Numbered from the stretch's first letter, positions 1-9,540 are shown. The stretch is DNA of 64,000 nucleotides from [Enterobacter] lignolyticus SCF1 (GCF_000164865.1 NC_014618.1:1612001-1676000); one strand, 5' to 3'. Notes: generated by a model from the sequence alone, not told the origin. A program made the numbers and translations.

Positions 1-1
1 G

Positions 2-829
2 CGCGATATCTACCCCAAAGAAGAGTTCTCGCGCATGATGTCCTTTGTCATGCTGGTGACGACCATTGCGCCGCTGGTCGCGCCGATGGCGGGCGGGGCG
101 GTGCTGGTCTGGTTCAGCTGGCATACCATTTTCTGGATCCTCGCGGGCGCTGCGCTGCTGGCATCGACCATGATCTTCTTCTTTATTCAGGAGACGCTGC
201 CGCCGGAGCGCCGACAGAAATTCCATATCCGTACCACGCTTGGCAACTTCTCCTCGCTGTTTCGCCATAAGCGCGTGTTGAGCTATATGCTGGCGAGCGG
301 TTTCAGCTTTGCCGGGATGTTCTCGTTTTTGAGCGCCGGGCCGTTTGTGTACATCGAGTTAAACCACGTTTCGCCGCAGCACTTTGGCTACTACTTCGCG
401 CTGAACATCGTGTTTTTGTTCATCATGACCATAATTAACAGCCGCTTTGTCCGTCGCGTCGGGGCGCTGAACATGTTCCGCGCCGGGCTGTGGATTCAGT
501 TTGCGATGGCCGGATGGATGGTGGTCTGCGCGCTGCTGGGCGTCGGCTTCTGGTCGCTGGTGCTGGGGGTTGCGGCCTTTGTCGGCTGCGTGTCGATGGT
601 TTCTTCGAACGCGATGGCGGTCATTCTTGATGAGTTTCCGCATATGGCGGGGACGGCCTCGTCCCTTGCCGGGACGTTTCGTTTCGGCATCGGGGCGATT
701 GTTGGCGCGCTGCTGTCGATGGCGACGTTTACTACCGCCTGGCCAATGCTACTTTCTATCGCGTTTTGCGCCAGCTGCTCAATTCTGTTCTACCTCTACG
801 CCAGCAGGCGGCGAAAAGTCGCGAATTAG
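2..829 (+). CDS. bcr: Bcr/CflA family drug efflux MFS transporter, 5' end outside window
   Basis: Inner-membrane proton-driven drug exporter of the Bcr/CflA (DHA1) family; in E. coli Bcr gives bicyclomycin and sulfonamide resistance. The reading frame is open from base 2, and the residues before the first in-window Met (RDIYPKEEFSRMM) continue the conserved Bcr loop, so the real start lies upstream. About 275 residues are visible, roughly the last two thirds of a protein of about 396 residues. They hold the C-terminal hydrophobic helices and end in the basic tail SRRRKVAN. A strong hairpin follows the stop. Identity is from recognised sequence similarity and from yejG coming next, as in E. 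coli. Confidence 0.93.
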   Translation, partial: RDIYPKEEFSRMMSFVMLVTTIAPLVAPMAGGAVLVWFSWHTIFWILAGAALLASTMIFFFIQETLPPERRQKFHIRTTLGNFSSLFRHKRVLSYMLASGFSFAGMFSFLSAGPFVYIELNHVSPQHFGYYFALNIVFLFIMTIINSRFVRRVGALNMFRAGLWIQFAMAGWMVVCALLGVGFWSLVLGVAAFVGCVSMVSSNAMAVILDEFPHMAGTASSLAGTFRFGIGAIVGALLSMATFTTAWPMLLSIAFCASCSILFYLYASRRRKVAN

Positions 830-834
830 TCAGC

Positions 835-862
835 AAAAAAGGGGCAAAATCAGCCCTTTTTT
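835..862 (+). terminator. Intrinsic terminator of bcr
   Basis: An A-run and GGGGC arm, a 7-nt loop and a GCCC arm running into six T residues, 5 nt after the bcr stop. It is A/T-flanked on both sides. Confidence 0.8.
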
Positions 863-1158
863 GATGCACGTCAACCGGGAAAAACGTCGTACGGCTACTA
901 TATGTTTCTATAATGTAAATTCAATTAGTGTAAAAAGTCACACTATTGTAGATAAAAAGATTGTTTTAGATCACAGAAACGGGTACATATAGCGCCATCG
1001 TGCATCATTGGCGTTTGTCTTGTCGCAATAAATTGGCTCTATTTACCCATACGACCCGGAGTTTCGGCGTTTCTTTTCTGGATGCAGGACGATTTGTCAA
1101 CAATGTGTTAATATGGATGTGAAATAATTGTGAAGCACTTTGCTTCCGGGGAAAAAGC
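863..1158. other. bcr-yejG intergenic region
   Basis: AT-rich stretch with no credible gene. The best promoter-like element is an extended -10, TGTTAATAT at 1106-1114, about 45 nt before the GTG start of yejG; no clear -35 hexamer accompanies it. CCGGGGA near 1146 is a plausible ribosome-binding site for yejG. Confidence 0.4.
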
Positions 1159-1503
1159 GTGAGTACATTACAACTTTCCATCGTTCACCGACTGCCGCAG
1201 AACTATCGCTGGTTGGCGGGTTTTGCAGGTTCAAGAGTTGAACCGATTCCGCAAAACGGCGCTGACGGTGATAACAGCCTGGTGGCGCTTAAACTGTTGA
1301 GTCCGGACGGCGATAGCGCATGGCCGGTCATGCAGAAACTCAGCCAGGCGCTCAGCGATATCGCTGTTGATAGCTCGGTGCTGGAGTGCGAGGGCGAACC
1401 GTGCCTGTTCGTCAACCGTCAGGACGAATTTGCGGCAACCTGCCGCCTGAAAAACTGCGGCGTGGCGATTGCGGAACCGTTTTCCGGCAATAACCCTTTC
1501 TGA
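1159..1503 (+). CDS. yejG: YejG family protein of unknown function
   Basis: A 114-residue soluble protein that I recognise as YejG (begins MSTLQLSIVHRLPQNYRW, ends AEPFSGNNPF). The family is confined to enterobacteria and no biochemical role is known to me. There is no signal peptide or membrane segment. The start is GTG with a CCGGGGA ribosome-binding site about 8 nt upstream. It is convergent with yejF, with only 3 nt between the two stop codons, so neither gene has room for its own terminator there and the two transcripts probably run into each other. Confidence 0.9.
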   Translation: MSTLQLSIVHRLPQNYRWLAGFAGSRVEPIPQNGADGDNSLVALKLLSPDGDSAWPVMQKLSQALSDIAVDSSVLECEGEPCLFVNRQDEFAATCRLKNCGVAIAEPFSGNNPF

Positions 1504-1506
1504 CCG

Positions 1507-3096
1507 TCAGCTCAACTCCAGTAACTGGCGAGTGTAAGCCTGCGCCGGTGAATCAAACACGCGCCGACAATCGCCCTGTTCCACCACCTCTCCCTGGCGC
1601 AGCACAATGACCTGATGGCACAGCGAACGCACCACATGCAGATCGTGGCTAATGAAAATGTAGGCCAGACGGTGCTTTTGCTGCAGCGTCTTCAGTAGCG
1701 TGAGGATCTGCGCCTGCACGGTGCGGTCAAGCGACGAGGTCGGCTCATCCAGTACAATTAGCTGCGGTTTGAGGATCAGCGCCCGGGCGATGGCGATGCG
1801 CTGGCGCTGTCCGCCGGAGAATTCCGCCGGGTAACGCCAGCGGGTTTCGGGGTCGAGCCCCACCTCCTGCATCACGCGCACCACCTCTGCTTCGCGCTGG
1901 GCCGGCGTTAGCGTCGGCTGGTGCACGCGCAGGCCTTCCTCAACGATTTGCAGTACGTTCAGGCGCGGGTTAAGCGACGAGTTAGGATCCTGAAACACGA
2001 CCTGGATGCGGTGGCGCAGCGGCAGCATCTGCTGGCGGTTGCGCCCCTGCAGCGGTTCGCCGTCGAAGACCATCTCGCCCTGAGAGGCAATCAGGCGCAG
2101 CAGAGCAAGCCCGGTGGTGCTTTTTCCCGACCCGGACTCGCCGACCAGCCCCAGCGTTTCTCCTGCCCGCAGGGTAAAGCTCAGGTTTTTCACCACCAGG
2201 TTGTTATCCACAATGCGACGCAGAATGCCCCGACGTACCGGAAACGATACCTGCAGATTTTCCACCCGCAGCAGCGGAGCGCTGTTATCCGTAAGCGGCA
2301 CCGGGTCGCCCGAAGGCTCGCTGTTCAGCAGCTTCACGGTATAAGGATGCTGCGGGCTGGCGAACAGCGCGCTGGCGCGGTTCTGCTCGACGCGACGACC
2401 GTTTTGCATCACCGCGACGTTGTCCGCCAGACGACGGACAATGCTGAGGTTATGGGTGATAAACAGCAGCCCCATATTCAGCTCGCGCTTGAGCTCGCCC
2501 AGCAGCTGCAGAATCTGCGCCTGCACGGAAACATCCAGCGCGGTGGTCGGCTCATCGGCAATGAGCAGCTCCGGCCGGGTGAGCAGCGCCATGGCGATCA
2601 TCACGCGCTGGCGCTCGCCGCCTGAAAGCTGGTGCGGGTAGTCCGTCAGCCGCTCCCGGGCGCGGCGGATGCCGACGCGATCGAGGCAGTCGAGGATCTC
2701 CGCGCGCGCCGCTTCCTTGCGCATGCCGCGATGCAGCGACAGCACTTCGTACAGCTGCTTTTCAAGGTTATGCAGCGGGTTGAGGGAAACCATCGGCTCC
2801 TGGAAAATCATGGCGATGCGGTTGCCGCGAATACCGCGCAGGGTGCGTTCGTCCGCCTGCAGCAGCGACTGTCCGTGAAAGCGGATGTCGCCGCCCGGGT
2901 AGCTGACCGGCGGCGACGGCAGCAGGCGCAGGACCGACAGCGCCGACACGCTTTTGCCGGAGCCGGACTCGCCGACCAGCGCCAGCGTTTCACCGGCGTC
3001 GACCTGCAGCGAAAGGTCGCTGACCACAATGCGCTGCTGCCCCTGGGCGGTAAACGCGACAGACAGGTTATCAATAGCGAGCAGTGGCTGGGTCAT
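1507..3096 (-). CDS. yejF: Microcin C/oligopeptide ABC importer, double ATP-binding subunit
   Basis: Fused double ATPase of the YejABEF importer, which takes up oligopeptides and the Trojan-horse antibiotic microcin C. It has 529 residues with two complete ABC modules: Walker A GESGSGKS in each half, signature motifs LSGGERQR and FSGGQRQR, and Walker B ending LIADEP and LIVLDEP. The open frame extends 8 codons upstream, but the ATG at 3096 is preferred because AAGGCGG sits at proper spacing and the protein then begins MTQPLLAIDNLSV as in E. coli. It is the last gene of yejABEF, 1 nt after the yejE stop. Confidence 0.95.
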   Translation of the reverse strand: MTQPLLAIDNLSVAFTAQGQQRIVVSDLSLQVDAGETLALVGESGSGKSVSALSVLRLLPSPPVSYPGGDIRFHGQSLLQADERTLRGIRGNRIAMIFQEPMVSLNPLHNLEKQLYEVLSLHRGMRKEAARAEILDCLDRVGIRRARERLTDYPHQLSGGERQRVMIAMALLTRPELLIADEPTTALDVSVQAQILQLLGELKRELNMGLLFITHNLSIVRRLADNVAVMQNGRRVEQNRASALFASPQHPYTVKLLNSEPSGDPVPLTDNSAPLLRVENLQVSFPVRRGILRRIVDNNLVVKNLSFTLRAGETLGLVGESGSGKSTTGLALLRLIASQGEMVFDGEPLQGRNRQQMLPLRHRIQVVFQDPNSSLNPRLNVLQIVEEGLRVHQPTLTPAQREAEVVRVMQEVGLDPETRWRYPAEFSGGQRQRIAIARALILKPQLIVLDEPTSSLDRTVQAQILTLLKTLQQKHRLAYIFISHDLHVVRSLCHQVIVLRQGEVVEQGDCRRVFDSPAQAYTRQLLELS

Positions 3097-3097
3097 C

Positions 3098-4123
3098 TTA
3101 TACCGCCTTACTGGGGTCAAAGGCGTCGCGCACCGCTTCGCCGATGAAGATCAGCAGCGACAGCAGTACCGCAACGGATAAAAAGGCGGCGATACCCAGC
3201 CAGGGCGCCTGGAGGTTGTTCTTCCCCTGCAGCAGCAGTTCGCCCAGCGACGGCGATCCGAGCGGTAAACCAAAGCCGAGAAAGTCGAGCGAGGTCAGGG
3301 TGGTTATCGAACTGCACAAAATAAAAGGCAGAAAGGTCAGCGTCGCCACCATGGCGTTGGGCAGCATATGGCGGAAAATAATGCCCCGATCGTTGACGCC
3401 GAGCGCCTGGGCGGCGCGAATATAGTCGAAGTTACGGGTGCGCAGAAACTCAGCGCGCACCACGCCAACCAGCGCCATCCAGCCAAAAATGACCGTAATC
3501 GCCAGCAGCCACCAGAAGTTGGGCTGCACCACGCTTGAGAGCAGAATAATCAAAAACAGGGTGGGCATTCCCGACCAGACTTCGATAAAGCGCTGCCCCC
3601 AGAGATCTATCTTACCGCCGTAGTAGCCCTGAATCGCGCCCGCCATGACGCCCATCACGCTGGAAAACAGCGTCAGCATCAGGCCGAACAGCAGTGAGAT
3701 CCGCGTGCCATAGAGGATGCGCGCCAGCACGTCGCCGCCGTTGGCATCCGTCCCGAGCCAGTTTTGCCGCGACGGCGGTGACGGGAAGGGGCGGTCGGTG
3801 GCGAAGTTAATGGCGGTGGCGCCAAAGCGGACGGGCGCCCAAAGCACCCAGCCGTTGTCGTTCAGCTGTTTTTGCAGCCACGGATCCTGATAGTCAGCGG
3901 CGGTGGCAAACTCGCCGCCGAAGGTTTTTTCGCTATAGGTTTTCAGCGCCGGAAAGTAGAGGCTGCCGTGGTACTGCACCAGCAGCGGGCGATCGTTGGC
4001 GATAAGCTCGGAAAAGAGGCTACAGACAAAAATCAGCAGAAAGAGAATAAGCGACCAGTAGCCGCGGCGGTTATGGCGAAAACGCGCCCAGCGGGCCTGG
4101 TTGACGGAGCTTAAGCGAATCAT
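3098..4123 (-). CDS. yejE: Microcin C/oligopeptide ABC importer, permease
   Basis: Second permease of the YejABEF inner-membrane importer (binding-protein-dependent transport, DppC/OppC type). It has 341 residues, the same length as E. coli YejE, with an N-terminal transmembrane helix near residues 25-45, a periplasmic insert and a C-terminal permease domain. The EAA coupling loop is visible around the LRTRNFDYIRAAQALG segment. Its ATG shares one base with the yejB stop (TGATG), so it is translationally coupled to yejB; yejF follows 1 nt after it. Confidence 0.95.
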   Translation of the reverse strand: MIRLSSVNQARWARFRHNRRGYWSLILFLLIFVCSLFSELIANDRPLLVQYHGSLYFPALKTYSEKTFGGEFATAADYQDPWLQKQLNDNGWVLWAPVRFGATAINFATDRPFPSPPSRQNWLGTDANGGDVLARILYGTRISLLFGLMLTLFSSVMGVMAGAIQGYYGGKIDLWGQRFIEVWSGMPTLFLIILLSSVVQPNFWWLLAITVIFGWMALVGVVRAEFLRTRNFDYIRAAQALGVNDRGIIFRHMLPNAMVATLTFLPFILCSSITTLTSLDFLGFGLPLGSPSLGELLLQGKNNLQAPWLGIAAFLSVAVLLSLLIFIGEAVRDAFDPSKAV

Positions 4124-5217
4124 CAGCGGCCCTCAAAATCGATGCGCGGATCGACAAGCGTATAGCAAATATCGCTGAGGATATTCAGCAGCAGGCCAAT
4201 CAGGGTGAAAATGTACAGCGTGCCGAACATCACCGGGTAGTCGCGGGAGACGGTCGCTTCATAGCCGAGCAGCCCGAGGCCGTTCAGGGAAAACATCACC
4301 TCAATGAGCAGCGATCCGCTGAAAAACATACTGATGAAGGTGGCGGGAAAACCGGCGATGACCAGCAGCATGGCGTTACGGAAAATGTGCCGCCAGAGTA
4401 TATTTTTCTCACTGACCCCTTTTGCCCGCGCGGTGACAACATACTGCTTGCGGATCTCATCAAGAAAAGAGTTCTTGGTCAGCATGGTGAGCGCCGCAAA
4501 GCCGCCAATCACCGTCGCCAGCACGGGCAGGGTGATGTGCCACAGGTAGTCGGTGATTTTTTGATACCAGGGCAGGGTGGCGAAATTCGCCGACACCAGC
4601 CCGCGCAGGGGAAAGAGATCGTAATAGCTGCCGCCGGCAAAAACCACAATCAGCACGATGGCGAACAGGAACGCCGGAATGGCATAGCCGATAATGATGA
4701 ACGCGCTGCTCCAGGTATCAAAGCGGCTGCCGTTAGACACCGCCTTACGTATGCCAAGCGGAATGGAGACCAGATAGATAATCAGCGTGCTCCAGAGTCC
4801 TAGCGTAATGGAGACCGGCAGACTCTCTTTAATCAGCTGCAGCACGCTGGCGCTGCGAAACAGGCTGTCGCCAAAATCAAACCGCAGGTAGTCCCACAGC
4901 ATGGTGACGTACCGCTCGTGAATCGGTTTATCAAAGCCGTAGCGGTGGGTGATTTCGGCGATCACCTCCGGATCCAGCCCGCGGCCGCCGCGGTACTGGC
5001 TTTCGCTGATGTTGCCGACACCGGTTCTGGCGTGCGATGCGCCCATCCCTTCGACACCCGCGCCGGGCAGGCTGCCTTTATTGCCGAATTCGATGGCGGC
5101 AATCGCCTGGTCGACCGGGCCGCCGGGGGCTATCTGGACGATAAAAAAGTTGATGGTGATAATGGCCCACAGCGTTGGGATCACCAGCAGAAGTCGACGA
5201 ATCAGGTAAGCGCCCAT
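4123..5217 (-). CDS. yejB: Microcin C/oligopeptide ABC importer, permease
   Basis: First permease of YejABEF (OppB/DppB type): 364 residues, a first membrane helix at about 7-30, a periplasmic loop with YejB-specific sequence, then a five-helix permease core with the coupling loop ARAKGVSEKNI. The frame can begin at a GTG at 5223, but that GTG overlaps the AAGGAG ribosome-binding site. The ATG at 5217 has that site at 5-6 nt and gives the E. coli length, so I chose it. It starts 9 nt after the yejA stop. Confidence 0.95.
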   Translation of the reverse strand: MGAYLIRRLLLVIPTLWAIITINFFIVQIAPGGPVDQAIAAIEFGNKGSLPGAGVEGMGASHARTGVGNISESQYRGGRGLDPEVIAEITHRYGFDKPIHERYVTMLWDYLRFDFGDSLFRSASVLQLIKESLPVSITLGLWSTLIIYLVSIPLGIRKAVSNGSRFDTWSSAFIIIGYAIPAFLFAIVLIVVFAGGSYYDLFPLRGLVSANFATLPWYQKITDYLWHITLPVLATVIGGFAALTMLTKNSFLDEIRKQYVVTARAKGVSEKNILWRHIFRNAMLLVIAGFPATFISMFFSGSLLIEVMFSLNGLGLLGYEATVSRDYPVMFGTLYIFTLIGLLLNILSDICYTLVDPRIDFEGR

Positions 5218-5226
5218 GTTCACTCC

Positions 5227-7041
5227 TTAACGCTTGTCCGCAGGCAGCTTCGCCGCTTTGTTGACGTCATACCACCAGTTATCAAAGCCGAGAGAGTAGA
5301 TGGGCCGCACGGCGGGGTGGGAGAATTTATCCCAGTATGCCATGCGGTCTGCGGCCATATACCACATCGGCAGCTGGTAATAGTTCCAGGTTAGCACGCG
5401 GTCCAGCGCCCGTCCGAGCGGCAGCAGCTTCGCCTTATTGCCCTGCCAATGGATCATCTGCGCGATCAGATTATCGATGACCGGGCTGCTGACTCCCGGG
5501 GCGTTGTAAGACGAGTTGATATAGGCCGAGGACCACGAAATTTGCAGGTCGGAGCCGCTGGGCCACGGCATGGCGCGCCACAGGGTCGGCATCATGTCGT
5601 AATCCCGGCTGCGCATCCGGTTGGTGAGCTGAGAGATATCTACCTGACGAATATCCATCGTCACCCCGATACGCTTCAGGTTGTGCTGAAACGGCATCAC
5701 CCACTGGTTATTCCCGGCAGAAGGCAACAGCAGCTCAAAACGCAGCGGTTTGCCAGTGCTGACGTTAACCCGCTGTTGGCCCTTCAGCACCCAGCCCGCC
5801 GCCGTCAGCAGCCTGTCGGCTTCGAGCAGATTGTCGCGGTCAAAGCCGTTGCCGCTGGAGACCGGCGGCTGATAAACAGAGGTAAAGACCTCCGGCGGCA
5901 GATCCTTTTTCATTGGCGCCAGCAGGGTGAGCTCGTCGGCATCCGGGTAGCTGCGCGCCGCGTATTCCGTGTTCTGAAAATAGCTGTCGGCGCGGCTGTA
6001 GGCGCCGTAAAACAGCGCCTTATTCATCCATTCGAAATCAAACGCCAGCCCGATGGCTTTGCGTACGTTACGGTCGGCGAACACCGGGCGCTGAATGTTG
6101 AACGTCAGCCAGCGCGTATCCTGCGCCGACTGGCTTTTCTCTTCTTCTTTCACGATAAAGTGGTTGCTGAAGTTTTTACCGATATAGCGCGTGGCCCAGT
6201 TTTTGGGGCTGCTTTCGGTGCGAAAATCAAACGCCCCGGCTTTAAACGCTTCGAACGCGACGTTATCGTCCAGATAGTAGTCATAGCGGAGGGTGTCGAA
6301 ATTCCAGCGCCCGCGGTTTACCGGCAAATCGGCGGCCCAGTAGTCCTTCACCCGGGAATAAATGACGTACTGACCCATCTTCCAGCGGGTGATTTTATAA
6401 GGGCCGTTCGCCAGCGGCGGGGTGGAGAGCGGATCGCTAAGCTTGTGGTTGCGCCAGTACTTCTCCGGCATCACCGGTAAAGAAAACAGGCTCAGCATGT
6501 CTTCTTTGCTGGGTTTCGCAAGCTCAATACGCACGGTCAGCGGCGCAATGGGCTTCATCGTGGCGCCTTTAAAAATCAGGCGAAACTGCGGTACGCCCTC
6601 GGTCATAAATTTGTGAAACGTAAAGGCGACATCGCTGGCGGTAATCGGCGTACCGTCGTGGAAACGCGCGCGCGGGTTGATGGTCACTTCCGCCCAGGAA
6701 AAATCAGCGGCGTACCGCGCCCTGTCGGCAATCAGCGGATAGTAGCTGCCGGGCTCATCGTCGGAGGTGGTAAACAGCGAGTCGTAGAGCGATTCGGTAC
6801 GAACGGCCGCATTGCCGCGCAGGGCAAAGCGGTTAAAGTTATCGAAGGTGCCGATAGCCGCGAGCGTCACGCTACCGCCTTTGGGCGCGGCCGGGTTCAC
6901 ATAGTCGTAATGGTTGAAGTTATACGCGTACTTCGGCTCGCCGATGACCGAAAAGGCATAACTTTCTTTGATAGTCTGTGCGTGTCCCGCTGCGCTGAAC
7001 AGCGCAACCATCAGCAAACCTACGCGCGCAAAAATCTTCAG
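5227..7041 (-). CDS. yejA: Microcin C/oligopeptide ABC importer, periplasmic binding protein (probable CTG start)
   Basis: Solute-binding protein (SBP family 5) that delivers peptides and microcin C to YejBEF. The mature part begins around QTIKESYAFSVIGEP and matches E. coli YejA throughout. No ATG lies near the 5' end: the first standard start, TTG at 7017, leaves a 14-residue leader with no basic residue. Upstream the frame encodes LKIFARVGLLMVALFSAAG, a normal signal peptide, preceded by AAGGAA 6 nt before a CTG at 7041. Starting there gives 604 residues, the length I recall for E. coli YejA. An in-frame stop at 7062 bars any earlier start. First gene of yejABEF. The product is certain; the CTG start is inferred. 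Confidence 0.9.
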   Translation of the reverse strand: MKIFARVGLLMVALFSAAGHAQTIKESYAFSVIGEPKYAYNFNHYDYVNPAAPKGGSVTLAAIGTFDNFNRFALRGNAAVRTESLYDSLFTTSDDEPGSYYPLIADRARYAADFSWAEVTINPRARFHDGTPITASDVAFTFHKFMTEGVPQFRLIFKGATMKPIAPLTVRIELAKPSKEDMLSLFSLPVMPEKYWRNHKLSDPLSTPPLANGPYKITRWKMGQYVIYSRVKDYWAADLPVNRGRWNFDTLRYDYYLDDNVAFEAFKAGAFDFRTESSPKNWATRYIGKNFSNHFIVKEEEKSQSAQDTRWLTFNIQRPVFADRNVRKAIGLAFDFEWMNKALFYGAYSRADSYFQNTEYAARSYPDADELTLLAPMKKDLPPEVFTSVYQPPVSSGNGFDRDNLLEADRLLTAAGWVLKGQQRVNVSTGKPLRFELLLPSAGNNQWVMPFQHNLKRIGVTMDIRQVDISQLTNRMRSRDYDMMPTLWRAMPWPSGSDLQISWSSAYINSSYNAPGVSSPVIDNLIAQMIHWQGNKAKLLPLGRALDRVLTWNYYQLPMWYMAADRMAYWDKFSHPAVRPIYSLGFDNWWYDVNKAAKLPADKR

Positions 7042-7104
7042 GATGCGTTCCTTCTGTTGTCATGTCCGGCTGGCGGCCCCGATGTTCTGAATAATAAGGG
7101 AGGC

Positions 7105-8667
7105 TCAGGTCGTTGGGAAATATTTCGCAGGTTCGCGGTGCGCTTGCTGCAGCTTTTCCAGCGTCAGCGGGCGGCTTATCCAGTATCCCTGCAAGAAATT
7201 AACCCCATGCTCGCGCAGCCAGGCCGCCTGTTCAGGTGTTTCAACGCCCTCGGCGACGGTGACCAGCTTCATGCGTCTGGCGAGGGTCAGCACCGCGTCA
7301 AGCACCGGCGACGTGACGGTTTCGGTGCCGATGGCGTTAATAAAGCCGCGATCGATTTTGATGTAGTCAAAGGCGTAGCGCTCCAGGTAGATAAGCGCGC
7401 TGTGGCCGGTACCGAAGTCGTCGATGGCAATCTCATACCCTTCGTGATGCATCCACTCGAACAGCTTCATGGCCAGATGCTGGTTCAGCATGTCGCGTTC
7501 GGTAATTTCGAGCACCAGCTGGAAATAGTTGGCGGGCAGCATCGCGGAAAAATCGCGCAGATCCTGCTGAAAACTCTCGGCGTGCAGGTGGGCCGGGGCG
7601 ATGTTGATGCCAAGCTTGGCGCCAGGGGGCAGCATTTTTTTCAGCGCCGGCGCGTCCCTGGCGATAAGCTCAAACAGGTGGCGCGTTAGCGGCACGATAA
7701 GCTGCTGCGCTTCGGCAAAGTTGATAAATGCGTCTGGCGGGATCTCCCCGGCGGTCGGATGGTTCCAGCGCATTAGGACCTCAACGCCGCGAATCTTCAT
7801 GGTTTCGGATTCCACCACCGGCTGGTACACCACATAAAACTGGCCGCGCTTAATGGCCAGCGTAATCTCTTTGCCCGGGCGCAGGCGAACCGTCAGCACG
7901 TAGTAGCACAGCAGTCCGGCGAGCAGGCCGCACACGGCGCCCAGCAGCAGCGCGTACTGGATATTATCGATGGACCACTCATCGCCATAAACGTTGAGCG
8001 TCAGAGGGATGCCGCTGACCTGGGCGCTGCGAACGGGTGAGGCACGCAGCGTTTTGACGTCGACCGGACGGGTGCTGTAGGTCGATATCGCGGTGCCGTT
8101 GGCCACCAGCGAGATGCCGCTAAACTGATTCAGACGCGAGGAGTACAGGATGACCGGCATCAGGTTGGCGTTAATTGAGGTCAGAATACCGCGGTTTTCC
8201 AGCAGCGGGCTGCGAACCCAAAGCAGAAAGGCGGGGCGGTTCGGCATCATCGGCGTTCCGGGTACGATACGCAGATCCAGCGCCTTGCTGGCGTCAATCT
8301 GGGGCACCAGCTCCTTCAGCGGAACGTCCATTTTGCCCGTGGCGGAGGAGCAGACGGCGTGGCCGTCGCTCACCAGCAGGAACGCGCGCACGTTAAGGCT
8401 AAACGCCGCCCGGGAGGTAAGCTCCGCCGAAACCTGCTCGCATGGGCTCATGGTCAGCGGCTGGAGCGTATCAATCGTCGTCAGCAGTTCGCCAAAATAG
8501 CCGTCAAGGTACTTCTGCAGGTCGTGCGTAATCGTATCGAACTGCTCGGTTCGCTTATGGTGAGAGATCATAAACTGCACGCTACTGGCCAGAAACGCGA
8601 TGGCGATCCCCAGCGCCAGGCTAAGAAAAAGAATGCGACGGCCAACAGAGAAGTAGCGGGTGAACAT
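7105..8667 (-). CDS. pdeN: Cyclic-di-GMP phosphodiesterase, CSS-motif sensor plus EAL domain
   Basis: Membrane phosphodiesterase (older name rtn) that linearises c-di-GMP to pGpG. It has 520 residues: an N-terminal helix at about 10-30, a periplasmic CSS domain with conserved cysteines (SPCEQ and AVCSSATG), a second helix near 238-258, then an EAL domain. Catalytic motifs are present: EVLMRW in place of canonical EAL (the glutamate is kept), NIAPAHLH, EITERD, DDFGTGHS, KIDRGF, AEGVET and QGYWISRPL. In CSS-type proteins the disulfide state controls activity; that is family knowledge. It is a separate unit between yejA and mepS on the same strand. Confidence 0.93.
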   Translation of the reverse strand: MFTRYFSVGRRILFLSLALGIAIAFLASSVQFMISHHKRTEQFDTITHDLQKYLDGYFGELLTTIDTLQPLTMSPCEQVSAELTSRAAFSLNVRAFLLVSDGHAVCSSATGKMDVPLKELVPQIDASKALDLRIVPGTPMMPNRPAFLLWVRSPLLENRGILTSINANLMPVILYSSRLNQFSGISLVANGTAISTYSTRPVDVKTLRASPVRSAQVSGIPLTLNVYGDEWSIDNIQYALLLGAVCGLLAGLLCYYVLTVRLRPGKEITLAIKRGQFYVVYQPVVESETMKIRGVEVLMRWNHPTAGEIPPDAFINFAEAQQLIVPLTRHLFELIARDAPALKKMLPPGAKLGINIAPAHLHAESFQQDLRDFSAMLPANYFQLVLEITERDMLNQHLAMKLFEWMHHEGYEIAIDDFGTGHSALIYLERYAFDYIKIDRGFINAIGTETVTSPVLDAVLTLARRMKLVTVAEGVETPEQAAWLREHGVNFLQGYWISRPLTLEKLQQAHREPAKYFPTT

Positions 8668-8783
8668 ACAGGTGTCTTATCCGTGATATTTAACGCTTAA
8701 ATTAACGGCCAGAGGGCAATTTATATTATCTTCCAGCATAGCCTGGCGAACGGCCATAGTGGGGATGGCGCAGGATGAAAGGC

Positions 8784-8813
8784 AAAAAAAAGCACTGCGC
8801 AGGCAGTGCTTTT
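8784..8813 (-). terminator. Intrinsic terminator of mepS
   Basis: An 11-bp perfect stem (AAAAGCACTGC with its complement, 4-nt loop) followed on the minus strand by eight T residues. It lies 50 nt downstream of the mepS stop and ahead of pdeN. Confidence 0.9.
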
Positions 8814-8862
8814 ATTCTGAATCATGCCGTCAGCCAAGGGAAAACCGACGGCAAGATATGCA

Positions 8863-9432
8863 TCAGGAACGGCTCAGTACGCGACGCGCTTCGTTATAGC
8901 GCTTGTTCCAGTACGGCTCGTCCATACTTGAGATCGTCACACCGCTGCTGGTGGAGGCATGAACAAACTGGTTATTACCAATGTAGATGCCGACATGACG
9001 CCCGGTTGACCCGGCGCGGAACAGCACTAAATCACCGGTACGCAGCTGGGTTCGCTTAATTGAACGCCCCATTTCCTGCTGCTCAGAGGTAGAGCGCGGC
9101 AGTTCCATGCCAAACTGGTCACGGAAGGTGCGCTGTACGAAAGCTGAACAGTCGATGCCGCGTCTGGTGTCGCCGCCGAGACGGTAACGAACGCCTTTCC
9201 AGCTCGCATATTGTTCCATCAGGCGCGATTTCACGTCGAGATTACGCACCATGGATTCAAATTCATCCTGAGAGGCTTGCAGTGAAGAAGGATCATCCAT
9301 TCCCACAGCATGCGTCTCAGAATGCATATTCTTTGCGGTATTGGTAGAACTACATGCAGAAAGCAGTACCGCTACTGCTATTGCGGGAATTGCCCGCAAG
9401 ACGTATCTCAAAATTGGTTGAGATTTGACCAT
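8863..9432 (-). CDS. mepS: Murein DD-endopeptidase lipoprotein MepS
   Basis: Outer-membrane lipoprotein (older name spr) of the NlpC/P60 family that cuts D-Ala-mDAP cross-links so that new peptidoglycan can be inserted. It has 189 residues: basic N-terminus, hydrophobic segment and lipobox LLSAC with the lipidated Cys27. The catalytic triad is visible as Cys95 (DCSAF), His146 (RHVGIYIG) and His158 (VHAS). AAGGGA upstream is a rather distant ribosome-binding site. The mRNA leader is long and AT-rich. It ends in its own strong terminator. In E. coli MepS is controlled mainly by NlpI/Prc proteolysis rather than by transcription. Confidence 0.95.
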   Translation of the reverse strand: MVKSQPILRYVLRAIPAIAVAVLLSACSSTNTAKNMHSETHAVGMDDPSSLQASQDEFESMVRNLDVKSRLMEQYASWKGVRYRLGGDTRRGIDCSAFVQRTFRDQFGMELPRSTSEQQEMGRSIKRTQLRTGDLVLFRAGSTGRHVGIYIGNNQFVHASTSSGVTISSMDEPYWNKRYNEARRVLSRS

Positions 9433-9540
9433 TTTATTTATTTTCCCTTGAAGTCCTTAACGATAAACACCGTTATAAAAATGCCAAACGTGACGAGACT
9501 AAATACCTGCCCACAATGAGACAATTGCTTAGGTTCAAAA

